DNA of 64,000 bases from Affinundibacterium seohonense (GTDB lineage Bacteria; Pseudomonadota; Gammaproteobacteria; Burkholderiales; Burkholderiaceae_D), in contig NZ_JACOFW010000008.1 of NCBI RefSeq assembly GCF_014284305.1, forward strand, positions 1 through 64,000. The letters are read 5' to 3'. Position 1 is the first letter of the stretch. Every line of letters starts with the position of its first letter. A model generated the notes under the pieces. It made no database searches and was not told the origin of the DNA. It saw only the letters and a program-made list of their open reading frames with translations. A program made the translations under genes and the position numbers. Shown here one piece after another: positions 56,223 to 64,000 of this stretch.

Positions 56223-56753
56223 ATGGCTATTTATCAGTTAGGCGACATTTCTCCTGAAATTGATGCGAGTGCGTACATCACAGACAGTGCAAAAGTCATC
56301 GGCAAAGTCAAAATCGATGCAGGGGCCAGCGTTTGGTTCGGCACCGTGATTCGCGGCGACAATGAACTCATTCATGTCGGTGAGAACAGCAATTTGCAAG
56401 AATCTTGCACATTACACACTGACCCGGGATATCCCTTAAGCATAGGCAAAAACGTGACCGTAGGCCATCAAGCAATGTTACATGGCTGCAGCATCGGCGA
56501 AGGCAGTCTGATTGGCATCCAAGCAGTGATCTTGAATGGTGCAAAAATCGGAAAAAATTGTCTGGTCGGTGCTGGCGCATTAGTCACTGAAGGCAAGGAA
56601 TTTCCCGACAATTCCCTCATTGTCGGCTCTCCAGCGAAAGTCGTTCGCACCTTGAGTGACGAAGCCATCACGCAAATGCATGCCAACACCCAAAACTATG
56701 TAAAACGGGCACAAGAATACAAGACCCAACTCAAGCGCATCGATACCGAATAA
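56223..56753 (+). CDS. Gamma-type carbonic anhydrase family protein
   Basis: A protein of 176 residues with the left-handed beta-helix of hexapeptide repeats. Three zinc His are visible in CTLHTDPG and [13 protein letters not shown], as in Cam, and [18 protein letters not shown] precedes them. E. coli YrdA is the closest kind. It lacks the acidic loop of Cam, so catalytic activity is uncertain. It is followed, 42 bases on, by Hsp33. Confidence 0.92.
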   Translation: MAIYQLGDISPEIDASAYITDSAKVIGKVKIDAGASVWFGTVIRGDNELIHVGENSNLQESCTLHTDPGYPLSIGKNVTVGHQAMLHGCSIGEGSLIGIQAVILNGAKIGKNCLVGAGALVTEGKEFPDNSLIVGSPAKVVRTLSDEAITQMHANTQNYVKRAQEYKTQLKRIDTE

Positions 56754-56795
56754 GCAAAACATCAAGACTTCATGAATCATTTTCAAGGAAACACC

Positions 56796-57722
56796 GTGAA
56801 AGACAATCTACAAAAATTTATGTTTGAACACGCTGGCGTGCGCGGCGAATTTGTCGAACTGCCAAATACGTGGCAAGCAATTTTGTCACATCAAGATTAC
56901 CCACAACCCGTCAAAATCATCCTCGGCGAGCTGCTCGCTGCCGCTTCCTTGTTGAGCGCAAACCTAAAATTCAACGGCAGCATGATCATGCAAATTCATG
57001 GTGATGGGCCGATTAAATTATTGGTGGTCGAATGCGATTCTGAACTACGTTTGCGCGCCACGGCGAAACTAGCAGCCAATGCCGTGATCGCTGACGATGC
57101 GACTCTCAGTGAGTTAGTGCACAGTCGCGGACAAGGGCGATTTGTGATTACCCTCGACCCGAATGACAAAATGCCAGGACAACAAGCCTATCAAGGCATC
57201 GTGCCTCTCGATGGCGATTCTATTGCGACCATCATAGAAAATTACATGATGCGCTCAGAGCAGTTGGATACTAAACTCTGGCTGGCAGCCGATGACCAAG
57301 TCGCCCGTGGTTTGTTATTGCAAAAGCTACCGAAAATTGGTGGCACAGAATCTAGTGTTGAAGATGAAACTGAAGCATGGAATCGTGCGGTGATCATGGG
57401 AAGCACACTGAAGCAAGAAGAGCTTTTGAGTACCGATATTGAAACTCTCATGACACGTTTGTTTTGGGAAGAAACTTTGCGCGTATTCGAGCCTTTGCAC
57501 CCACAGTTTCATTGCAATTGCACCCGCGAAAAAGTCGGCGATATGCTCAAAATGCTAGGACATGAAGAAGTTAGCACTGCGATTGCGGAATTAAATCAAC
57601 TCGACATCAATTGCGATTTTTGTGGCAAGCACTATAGTTTCGATCAAGTCGATTGCGCGCAATTGTTTACCGCTACGACCTTAACAGAAGGTATTATCAA
57701 TCCGAGTCAAAGCTCGCACTAG
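56796..57722 (+). CDS. hslO: Redox-regulated chaperone Hsp33
   Basis: A holdase chaperone of 308 residues that is switched on by oxidation. The four zinc Cys lie in FHCNCTREK and INCDFCGKHY (CxC then CxxC) at the C-terminus, and the N-domain has GELLAAASLLSANLKFNGSMI. The frame opens with ATG at 56772, but AAGGA is correctly spaced before the GTG at 56796, which is the likelier start. It may be co-transcribed with the carbonic anhydrase gene. Confidence 0.93.
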   Translation: MKDNLQKFMFEHAGVRGEFVELPNTWQAILSHQDYPQPVKIILGELLAAASLLSANLKFNGSMIMQIHGDGPIKLLVVECDSELRLRATAKLAANAVIADDATLSELVHSRGQGRFVITLDPNDKMPGQQAYQGIVPLDGDSIATIIENYMMRSEQLDTKLWLAADDQVARGLLLQKLPKIGGTESSVEDETEAWNRAVIMGSTLKQEELLSTDIETLMTRLFWEETLRVFEPLHPQFHCNCTREKVGDMLKMLGHEEVSTAIAELNQLDINCDFCGKHYSFDQVDCAQLFTATTLTEGIINPSQSSH

Positions 57723-57819
57723 GCAACAGCAGCAGGCATCGTCGTATTTGATTTCTCTTTGTTTTGTCGTTGCATCAGCAGCGACATGTCAACACCAATT
57801 TCATTAGATTGAAAACACC

Positions 57820-59037
57820 ATGACTGATACTACCTCTTCTACGTCAACACTGAAAAAACTCAGCATCGATCGAGGATCACCACAGGCTGGCAAAAAGAAA
57901 GCTTGGGGCAAATGGGTAGTGATTCTGGTGGCGATCTGTGTTGTGGCTTTTGTCATATTGCAGCCACGGTCACAAGAGGTCCAAGTGAGCTCGGTTGTCA
58001 CGACTTATCCTTCTCAGCAATATGCCCAACTCAGTGCCTCTGGCTACGTGGTAGCACAGCGACGCGCTGCTGTCGCCAGTAAGGCCACTGGGCGACTAAT
58101 CTGGTTGAATGTGCGTGAGGGCAGTAAAGTCAAACAAGGTGAAATCATCGCCAAACTCGATGCCAGTGATGTTCAGGCAGCAATGGCTGCGGTGCAAGCG
58201 AGCATTCGTCAAGCCGAGGCTGGCGTCGCACAAGCGAATGTGGAATTGGTTAATGCCGAATCAGACTTACAACGTGCACAAGGACTAAAAGCGCAAGGTT
58301 TTTTATCGGCGCAAGCCATGGACGCGGCAGTCAAGCGCGTCAATGCCAGCAAAGCAGCGATGGTGTCTGCCAAAGCGACCGTGGCGGTCGCACAGTCACA
58401 ATTACGTGTCCAACAAGTCAATCAAGATTTCACCGAAATCCGCGCTCCTTTTGATGGCGTCGTGTTGAACAAGAATGCCAACGTCGGCGATATCATCACG
58501 CCCTTCTCTAGCGCGGCCGGTAGTCAAGGTGCGGTCGTCACGATGGCCGACATGAGCACGCTAGAAGTCGAAGCCGATGTCTCAGAAAGTAATCTAGCAA
58601 AAGCGAGCATAGGTCAACCCGTTGAAATCACGCTCGATGCCCTACCTGATAGCCGTTTTCGCGGCAGTATCGCGGGTATTGTTCCCACCGTTGATCGCGC
58701 GAAAGCAACGGTCATGACCAAGATACGCTTCGAAAAACTCGATCCGCGCATCCTCCCAGAAATGAGTGCCAAGGTCACAATCTTATCCCAGGTCGCCAGC
58801 GATGCCGATCAAAAAGCGGTGTTAGCCATCAATCCCAAAACGGTCGTCGATCGTGATGGTAAGAAAGTCGTCTTCCGCGTCAAAGCCGACACGGTGGAAA
58901 TACTCCCAGTCGCGTTGGGCCGAAAAATTGGCGATAATCAAGAAGTGACTGGTAACTTGCAATCGGGTGACAGATTGGTCTTATCACCGAATGACAAATT
59001 AGTCGCTGGTAAAAAAATCGTGGTCACTGGCAAATGA
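57820..59037 (+). CDS. MacA/HlyD-type periplasmic adaptor
   Basis: A protein of 405 residues. One N-terminal membrane helix (~31-49, VVILVAICVVAFVILQP) precedes a biotinyl-lipoyl fold (VREGSKVKQGEIIAKLD), an Ala/Gln-rich alpha-hairpin (~100-205) and beta-barrel domains. It links the inner-membrane ABC pump to an outer-membrane channel (not encoded here). Its stop overlaps the ATP-binding gene start by ATGA. Confidence 0.9.
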   Translation: MTDTTSSTSTLKKLSIDRGSPQAGKKKAWGKWVVILVAICVVAFVILQPRSQEVQVSSVVTTYPSQQYAQLSASGYVVAQRRAAVASKATGRLIWLNVREGSKVKQGEIIAKLDASDVQAAMAAVQASIRQAEAGVAQANVELVNAESDLQRAQGLKAQGFLSAQAMDAAVKRVNASKAAMVSAKATVAVAQSQLRVQQVNQDFTEIRAPFDGVVLNKNANVGDIITPFSSAAGSQGAVVTMADMSTLEVEADVSESNLAKASIGQPVEITLDALPDSRFRGSIAGIVPTVDRAKATVMTKIRFEKLDPRILPEMSAKVTILSQVASDADQKAVLAINPKTVVDRDGKKVVFRVKADTVEILPVALGRKIGDNQEVTGNLQSGDRLVLSPNDKLVAGKKIVVTGK

Positions 59038-59768
59038 ACGGCACCATAAACCCAACCACGAAGCCGCCTATTATTCGCATTCGTGATTTAGATAAATCCT
59101 ATACGCGCGGCGGGCAACATATACCAGTCTTGGAAGGCGTCAATCTGGATGTCGAGACGGCTGATTTTTTGGCGCTGATGGGCCCTAGTGGGTCGGGTAA
59201 AAGTACCTTGCTCAATCTCATCGCTGGTATCGACAAACCGACCGCAGGCACCATCGAAATCGCCGGCGTCAACATTGCTAATCTCAGTGAAGGTGAGCTA
59301 GCCGACTGGCGAGCTGCGAATGTGGGATTTATTTTTCAATTTTACAATTTGATGCCTGTTCTCAATGCCTTTGAGAACGTGGAATTGCCGCTATTGCTGA
59401 CTAATTTATCGCGCTCTCAACGCAAAGCGCACGTGACTGCAGCGCTAGAAATGGTCAGTCTGACCGACCGCATGGATCACTACCCCAATGAATTATCGGG
59501 TGGGCAGCAGCAACGGGTCGCTATCGCCCGCGCCTTGGTTACTGACCCGGCCTTGATTGTTGCCGACGAACCCACGGGAGACTTGGATCGAGTCACAGCA
59601 CGTGAAGTATTAGATTTACTCGATGAATTGCATAGCCAGTTAGGCAAGACAATTATCATGGTAACCCACGACCCGAAGGCCGCATCACGGGCGCATCGTT
59701 TAGTCCATTTGGAAAAAGGCGTGCTAGTACCGGATCAAGCAATTGCGAACTCTGAGCATGTGCTCTAA
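59034..59768 (+). CDS. ABC transporter ATP-binding protein (MacB/LolD type)
   Basis: A protein of 244 residues. Walker A GPSGSGKSTLL, signature LSGGQQQRVAIARAL, Walker B LIVADEPTGDLD and the switch His in MVTHDP are intact. This is the split form of MacB: ATPase and two permeases on separate chains. ATGA overlap with the adaptor ensures coupled synthesis. The substrate is not readable. Confidence 0.95.
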   Translation: MNGTINPTTKPPIIRIRDLDKSYTRGGQHIPVLEGVNLDVETADFLALMGPSGSGKSTLLNLIAGIDKPTAGTIEIAGVNIANLSEGELADWRAANVGFIFQFYNLMPVLNAFENVELPLLLTNLSRSQRKAHVTAALEMVSLTDRMDHYPNELSGGQQQRVAIARALVTDPALIVADEPTGDLDRVTAREVLDLLDELHSQLGKTIIMVTHDPKAASRAHRLVHLEKGVLVPDQAIANSEHVL

Positions 59769-59794
59769 CCAATAAGCGCATCGGCAATTAACGC

Positions 59795-60952
59795 ATGTTT
59801 ATCTTTCGCCTCCTACTCAAAAACGCTTTTCGCCACAAGCTACGCACCCTACTCACGATGGTAGGCTTGGTGGTCGCCATTTGTGCGTTTGGTTTGTTGC
59901 GCACCATCATTGATGCTTGGTACGCTGGAGTGGATGGCACCTCCAGCGTACGCTTAATCACCCGCAATTCCATCTCCCTCACCTTCCCGCTTCCACTCAG
60001 TTATGCCGAACGCTTGCGCAATGTCGAAGGAGTGACCGGAGTTAGTTGGTCGAACTGGTTTGGCGGAATTTATATTACTGAACGCAATTTCTTTCCACAA
60101 TTTGCAGTGGAACCAGCCAGCTATCTAGCGCTCTACCCCGAATATGTTTTGAAAGACGAGGAAAAAAAGGCCTTCATCCTTGATCGACAAGGCGCCATCG
60201 TGGGGCGCAAATTGGCTGATCAATATGGCTGGAAAATCGGCGATCAAATTCCTTTGCGTGGCACCATCTTTCCGGGCACCTGGACTTTTACCCTTCGCGG
60301 CATTTGGGATGGCGTCGATGCTAAAACGGACGAGTCACAATTTCTCTTTCATTGGCAACTATTGGCCGAATCCAATCGTAAGCGTTTCAAACGCGGCGCC
60401 GATTATGTGGGCGTGTATGTGGTTCGCATCAACGAACCAGACAATGCACCAGTGGTATCCGAGCGTATTGATGCGCTTTTTAAAAACTCTTTGGGCGAAA
60501 CACTGACGGAAACAGAGAAAGCCTTCCAACTCGGTTTCGTTTCCATGAGTGAGGCAATTTTAGTCGCCGTCAATGCGGTCAGCTTTGTCATCATCATTAT
60601 TATCATGGCTGTCATGGCCAATACGATGACCATGACGGCCCGTGAACGATTAGCGGAATATGCGACGCTGAAAGCACTGGGATTTTCCCCAGGTTTTGTG
60701 GTCAAGCTCTTATTTGGTGAAAGCTTGGTCATCGCTTTGATTGGTGGAGGTGCGGGACTCTTACTGACTTTGCCGATTGCAGCAGGATTTGCTAAAGCGG
60801 TTGGTACACTCTTTCCGGTATTCATGGTGTCGGAAACGACCATGATGTACCAAATCCTTGCCAGTCTCATCGTCGGTGTTGTGGCTGCCGCCTGGCCCGC
60901 TTGGAAAATGAGCAGAATAGATATTGTCAACGGTTTGAGGCACGTCGCATGA
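59795..60952 (+). CDS. MacB-type ABC permease, first subunit
   Basis: A protein of 385 residues. One N-terminal helix (residues ~15-35), a large periplasmic MacB_PCD domain (~45-250) and an FtsX block of three helices (~255-385, with RLAEYATLKALGFSPGFVVKLL). It forms a heterodimer with the next gene product. Its stop overlaps the next start by ATGA. Confidence 0.92.
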   Translation: MFIFRLLLKNAFRHKLRTLLTMVGLVVAICAFGLLRTIIDAWYAGVDGTSSVRLITRNSISLTFPLPLSYAERLRNVEGVTGVSWSNWFGGIYITERNFFPQFAVEPASYLALYPEYVLKDEEKKAFILDRQGAIVGRKLADQYGWKIGDQIPLRGTIFPGTWTFTLRGIWDGVDAKTDESQFLFHWQLLAESNRKRFKRGADYVGVYVVRINEPDNAPVVSERIDALFKNSLGETLTETEKAFQLGFVSMSEAILVAVNAVSFVIIIIIMAVMANTMTMTARERLAEYATLKALGFSPGFVVKLLFGESLVIALIGGGAGLLLTLPIAAGFAKAVGTLFPVFMVSETTMMYQILASLIVGVVAAAWPAWKMSRIDIVNGLRHVA

Positions 60953-62118
60953 AGGCCATTCCATTCTCGTATGTCGCACGCAATTTGTGGGTACGCCGTG
61001 TGACCACCCTACTAACGGCTGGTGGCATGGCGCTGGTGATTTTCGTCTTTACGGTGGTACTCATGATGAGCGAGGGCATCAAGGCGACCTTGGTTGCTAC
61101 CGGACAGCCTGATAATATTTTGGTGTTACGCAAAGGCTCTGGTGCTGAGATCAATAGCGGCATTTCCCGCGATCAAGCTGCCATCATCGCCAGCTTACCA
61201 GGCATTGCCACCAATCGACTCGGTGAACCTTTAATTAGCAAAGAGCCCGTTGTTCTCAACAATCTCGCTAAACGTAGTAATGGCAAACCGAGTAATGTGA
61301 CTTTACGCGGTACTTCCGCATTAGGTCTAGAACTACGCCCCCAAGTGAAAATGATAGAAGGAAGAATGTTCCGCCCAGGCACTTCAGAAATCATCGCTGG
61401 ACGTTCAATTTCACAAGGCTTTCGCGGCACAAGTTTGGGAGAAACCTTGCGTTTTGCGCAAAGAGACTGGCTTGTGGTCGGCATTTTCGATTCAGGCAAA
61501 ACGGGTTTTGACAGCGAAATCTGGGGCGACAACGAACAAATGATGGCGGCGTTTCGACGCAATGCGTACTCGACCATCGTGTTCCGTTTAAATGATCTTA
61601 GCGCTACCGACAACTTGCAAGCGGCAATCAAAAATGATCCTCGTTTACAAATAGATGCTAAGCCTGAAATTCAATTCTATGCGGAACAAAGCGAAGCATT
61701 GGCGACTTTCATTCGTATTTTGGGACTCAGCCTATCGATTATCTTCTCGATCGGCGCCATTGTTGGTGCCATGATCACGATGTTTGCGGCGGTAGCGCAG
61801 CGCGTGGGTGAAATTGGCGCCTTGCGTGCACTCGGCTTCCGACGCAGTGCGGTCTTGGTCGCATTTTTGTCCGAATCTCTTTTGCTCTCTTTGGTTGGCG
61901 GGGTGATCGGTCTATTCGCTGCCTCTTGGATGCAAACTGTCGATATCTCTACAACAAATTTTCAAACTTTCAGCGAATTGGCATTCCAATTCAAGATGAC
62001 GGGCAACATCATCGCGCAAACCATCGGTTTCTCCCTGATCATGGGTTTTATCGGCGGCTTCATTCCTGCCTGGCGTGCTTCACGTATGAAGATTGTTGAC
62101 TGTCTGCGTGCATCATAG
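60949..62118 (+). CDS. MacB-type ABC permease, second subunit
   Basis: A protein of 389 residues with the same plan: FSYVARNLWVRRVTTLLTAG (first helix follows), periplasmic domain to ~250, and an FtsX block with RVGEIGALRALGFRRSAVLV. The ATG at 60949 is preferred: it overlaps the previous stop and starts the conserved protein, whereas the frame otherwise opens at 60901 inside the upstream gene. Two different permeases indicate an asymmetric pump. Confidence 0.92.
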   Translation: MKAIPFSYVARNLWVRRVTTLLTAGGMALVIFVFTVVLMMSEGIKATLVATGQPDNILVLRKGSGAEINSGISRDQAAIIASLPGIATNRLGEPLISKEPVVLNNLAKRSNGKPSNVTLRGTSALGLELRPQVKMIEGRMFRPGTSEIIAGRSISQGFRGTSLGETLRFAQRDWLVVGIFDSGKTGFDSEIWGDNEQMMAAFRRNAYSTIVFRLNDLSATDNLQAAIKNDPRLQIDAKPEIQFYAEQSEALATFIRILGLSLSIIFSIGAIVGAMITMFAAVAQRVGEIGALRALGFRRSAVLVAFLSESLLLSLVGGVIGLFAASWMQTVDISTTNFQTFSELAFQFKMTGNIIAQTIGFSLIMGFIGGFIPAWRASRMKIVDCLRAS

Positions 62119-62311
62119 GCAAGGCGCAGCAATAGAGCATCAAATCACCAACATCCAGTTCACGGCAGAACGAGTTGTTGATCATAGTCAGTTTACATTT
62201 TTTACCGGTTTGTGAATTTTTGTGACATCCAAAAGCCTGCCTATCGCGTTATACCCCCACAGGTAACCTCGGGTAGTCTTCCAATTTATTCAAATGTGCG
62301 AAAGAAACATC

Positions 62312-64000
62312 ATGAATATGCTTCAATTCTCCAAGAAAATTTGCAGTTTCACAGCCCTTACAGTTAGCGCATGCCTGCCATTTGCTTATGTTGCGGCACA
62401 AAGTAGTCCCCCTCCAAATTCCTCCATCAATACACAAAATGAACAAAATGATGAGCCGCCAAGTCGGATTGCACGCGTGGGCTATTCCTTCGGCAATATC
62501 AGTTTTGCTGATGCCGGAAGTAACGAATGGGTTCCCCTTTTAAGCAATCGTCCGATTTCTACTGGCGATAGCGTCTCAGTGCCGGACGGTGGTCGCGCGG
62601 AACTGCAAGTGGGTGCCAATGCTTTGCGCTTACATGAAAGAACCCGCATTAGTTTTATCAACTTAAACGACGACAGTACACAAATTCAATTGTCCCAAGG
62701 AAGCCTAGTTGTCAGGGTAAGAGCTTTACAAGAACGTGAAAACTTCGAAATCAACACACCCAATTTAAGTTTTTCTATACAAGAACCGGGTGAATATCGC
62801 ATCAATGTCAATGACGATAACACTAGTACCGTGATCATTCGACGTGGCGTTGGTGTGGCACAGGGTGACAGAGACATCATCACTTTGCGCGAAGGCGAGC
62901 AAACTCGCTTTTCTGGTACCAATCTCAATCACACACAAATCGTCCGTGTTCCGCCATTCGATACGTTTGACCAGTGGGCAGCGGATCGAGACCGAGCAGA
63001 AGACAATTCTATTTCCGCAAGATACGTACCACGCGACATGGTGGGATACCAGCAATTAGACGAATATGGCAATTGGGATACTCACAATGAATATGGTGCG
63101 ATCTGGTACCCACGTGGTATTTCGGTTGGCTGGGCACCCTACCGTGATGGTAAATGGGTTTGGGTCGCGCCTTGGGGCTGGACTTGGATCGATCGCTCTC
63201 CATGGGGTTTTGCCCCATATCACTATGGAAGATGGGCGTATGTGGGCAAGCGCTGGGGCTGGGTACCAGGTCGCTATGAACGTCATCATCGCCCGGTATA
63301 TGCGCCAGCCTTAGTCGCATGGGTAGGTGTTGGCAGCGGTGGATTAAACGCAGGCATCAACCTTAATACCCGTCATACCCATGGCCCGTCGGTATCGTGG
63401 CTGCCATTAGGACCGGGCGAAGTTTATCGCCCACACTACACCCGCAGCAACCGCTATATTCAAAATATGAATCAGACGATCGTGATTAATAATACGACTG
63501 TCATTCATAAAAACGATAGGAAGAAACATGATGACAACAACTATCGCGACTATCGAAATCAGCACGTGCAAAATGCCGTGACATCGGTACCCACGCAAAC
63601 TTTCGTACGCGGTGAACACGTCTTCCCTGCGTCATCAACGCTACGTGGATCTGACATCAAGCACATGCGAATCGACGATGATGTGTCGAGAATTGCACCT
63701 GAAAAAAATAACCGCTTCGGTGATGCACGCCCGCGCAACTGGCAAGAGAACGATCAATTCCGTGCGCGCCCTGTCATTACAGGTCCAAATCGCAGTGACG
63801 CCATCAAACTAAATGATGGCAATACCGATACACGATACGACGGCAACCGTAACAATAATCGTGATAACTACCGTGACAATCGAGGTCTTAATGCGCCAGT
63901 GCAAACGCAAATTCCGTCCCCTAACACTGTACGATCCACAGAGTTAAATAATAGAAATGAATTCAATGGCAATCGTTTTGAACGCCGCCAACAAAATGAA
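62312..64000 (+). CDS. FecR-domain / DUF6600-like secreted protein (partial)
   Basis: The frame is open from the ATG at 62312 to the window end (563 codons) with no stop, so the gene is cut by the window edge. A signal peptide (FTALTVSACLPFAYVAAQ) and a spacer come first. The FecR domain (residues ~50-190) has ARVGYSFGNISFADAGSNEW and GGRAELQVGANALRLHERT. A Trp/Tyr-rich block (~270-325, GWAPYRDGKWVWVAPWGW) and a low-complexity Asn/Arg/Asp-rich C-part follow. FecR-like domains usually sense or bind at the envelope; here there is no sigma factor beside it. An in-frame ATG at 62294 is an alternative start. Confidence 0.8.
   Translation, partial: MNMLQFSKKICSFTALTVSACLPFAYVAAQSSPPPNSSINTQNEQNDEPPSRIARVGYSFGNISFADAGSNEWVPLLSNRPISTGDSVSVPDGGRAELQVGANALRLHERTRISFINLNDDSTQIQLSQGSLVVRVRALQERENFEINTPNLSFSIQEPGEYRINVNDDNTSTVIIRRGVGVAQGDRDIITLREGEQTRFSGTNLNHTQIVRVPPFDTFDQWAADRDRAEDNSISARYVPRDMVGYQQLDEYGNWDTHNEYGAIWYPRGISVGWAPYRDGKWVWVAPWGWTWIDRSPWGFAPYHYGRWAYVGKRWGWVPGRYERHHRPVYAPALVAWVGVGSGGLNAGINLNTRHTHGPSVSWLPLGPGEVYRPHYTRSNRYIQNMNQTIVINNTTVIHKNDRKKHDDNNYRDYRNQHVQNAVTSVPTQTFVRGEHVFPASSTLRGSDIKHMRIDDDVSRIAPEKNNRFGDARPRNWQENDQFRARPVITGPNRSDAIKLNDGNTDTRYDGNRNNNRDNYRDNRGLNAPVQTQIPSPNTVRSTELNNRNEFNGNRFERRQQNE

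Noticed and set aside
60403-60930. A 175-codon minus-strand frame
   Set aside because: Antisense to the ABC permease; Met/Thr-rich pattern of antisense membrane codons.
61173-61631. A 152-codon minus-strand frame
   Set aside because: Antisense to the second permease, no domain or ribosome site.
1-64000. CRISPR array, prophage, toxin-antitoxin or defence island
   Set aside because: No repeat-spacer pattern, integrase, transposase, phage structural gene or defence enzyme found; rmuC is the only gene with a reported anti-phage link.

Overview
The window reads as ordinary chromosome of a betaproteobacterium, most likely order Burkholderiales and perhaps an Oxalobacteraceae member such as an Undibacterium-like organism. 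The placement is inference from moderate GC, Gram-negative envelope genes, the argH / AlgZ-AlgR-type neighbourhood, the FcbT-type TRAP transporter and the pmbA-darP-mog group; no rRNA or other phylogenetic marker is present. No prophage, insertion sequence, transposase, integron or CRISPR array is visible.

Layout. 1-3.5 kb: a ChaN-like protein, tRNA-His(GTG), a DusA-type dihydrouridine synthase and an XRE-cupin regulator. 3.7-7.5 kb: amino-acid catabolism (kbl, short-chain threonine dehydrogenase, sdaA) behind an array of palindromic operators. 7.6-11.3 kb: an AlgZ/AlgR-like two-component pair divergent from argH. 11.3-14.8 kb: a TRAP transporter whose binding protein is convergent to its two permeases. 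15-18.3 kb: pmbA, darP, mog and a carboxylesterase. 18.4-22 kb: two tandem DUF418 membrane proteins, then a penicillin-acylase-family hydrolase. 24.9-28.2 kb: signal transduction (receiver-like protein, chemoreceptor ending in a CheR-tether pentapeptide, ANTAR response regulator). 28.6-35.4 kb: cysK, a 1370-residue propeller sensor kinase, yaeQ and purU. 35.5-41 kb: a CurA-type reductase, then a barrel / phosphate-binding-like / diguanylate cyclase trio resembling the YfiBNR layout, and an unknown single-TM protein. 41.1-44.2 kb: a GbsR/MarR regulator and a DUF393, SDR-DoxX, DUF2269 operon sharing one operator sequence. 44.3-50.4 kb: rmuC, a truncated globin, a FtsX-like permease and a Cys/Met-metabolism PLP enzyme. 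50.6-53.1 kb: an ECF sigma factor, a putative anti-sigma factor and a secreted protein. 53.3-57.7 kb: a hydrolase, a FlgT-like lipoprotein, DUF455, gamma carbonic anhydrase and Hsp33. 57.8-62.1 kb: a MacAB-like ABC export operon. 62.3-64.0 kb: a FecR-domain protein that runs off the window.

How the parts fit. Kbl and threonine dehydrogenase together turn threonine into glycine plus acetyl-CoA, and SdaA deaminates serine, so 3-7.5 kb is a small amino-acid degradation block probably controlled by the cupin regulator. Several local regulators (XRE-cupin, AlgR-like, ANTAR, GbsR, ECF sigma, diguanylate cyclase, propeller kinase) make the stretch rich in signalling.

The most interesting parts are: (1) the GbsR/MarR regulator, whose near-perfect 18-bp inverted-repeat operator covers the -35 box of a promoter that seems to give a leaderless mRNA, with the same core repeated before the downstream redox/membrane operon; (2) the YfiBNR-like c-di-GMP trio; (3) the phased operators before kbl; (4) three exact-length 11-bp direct repeats near 24.85 kb.
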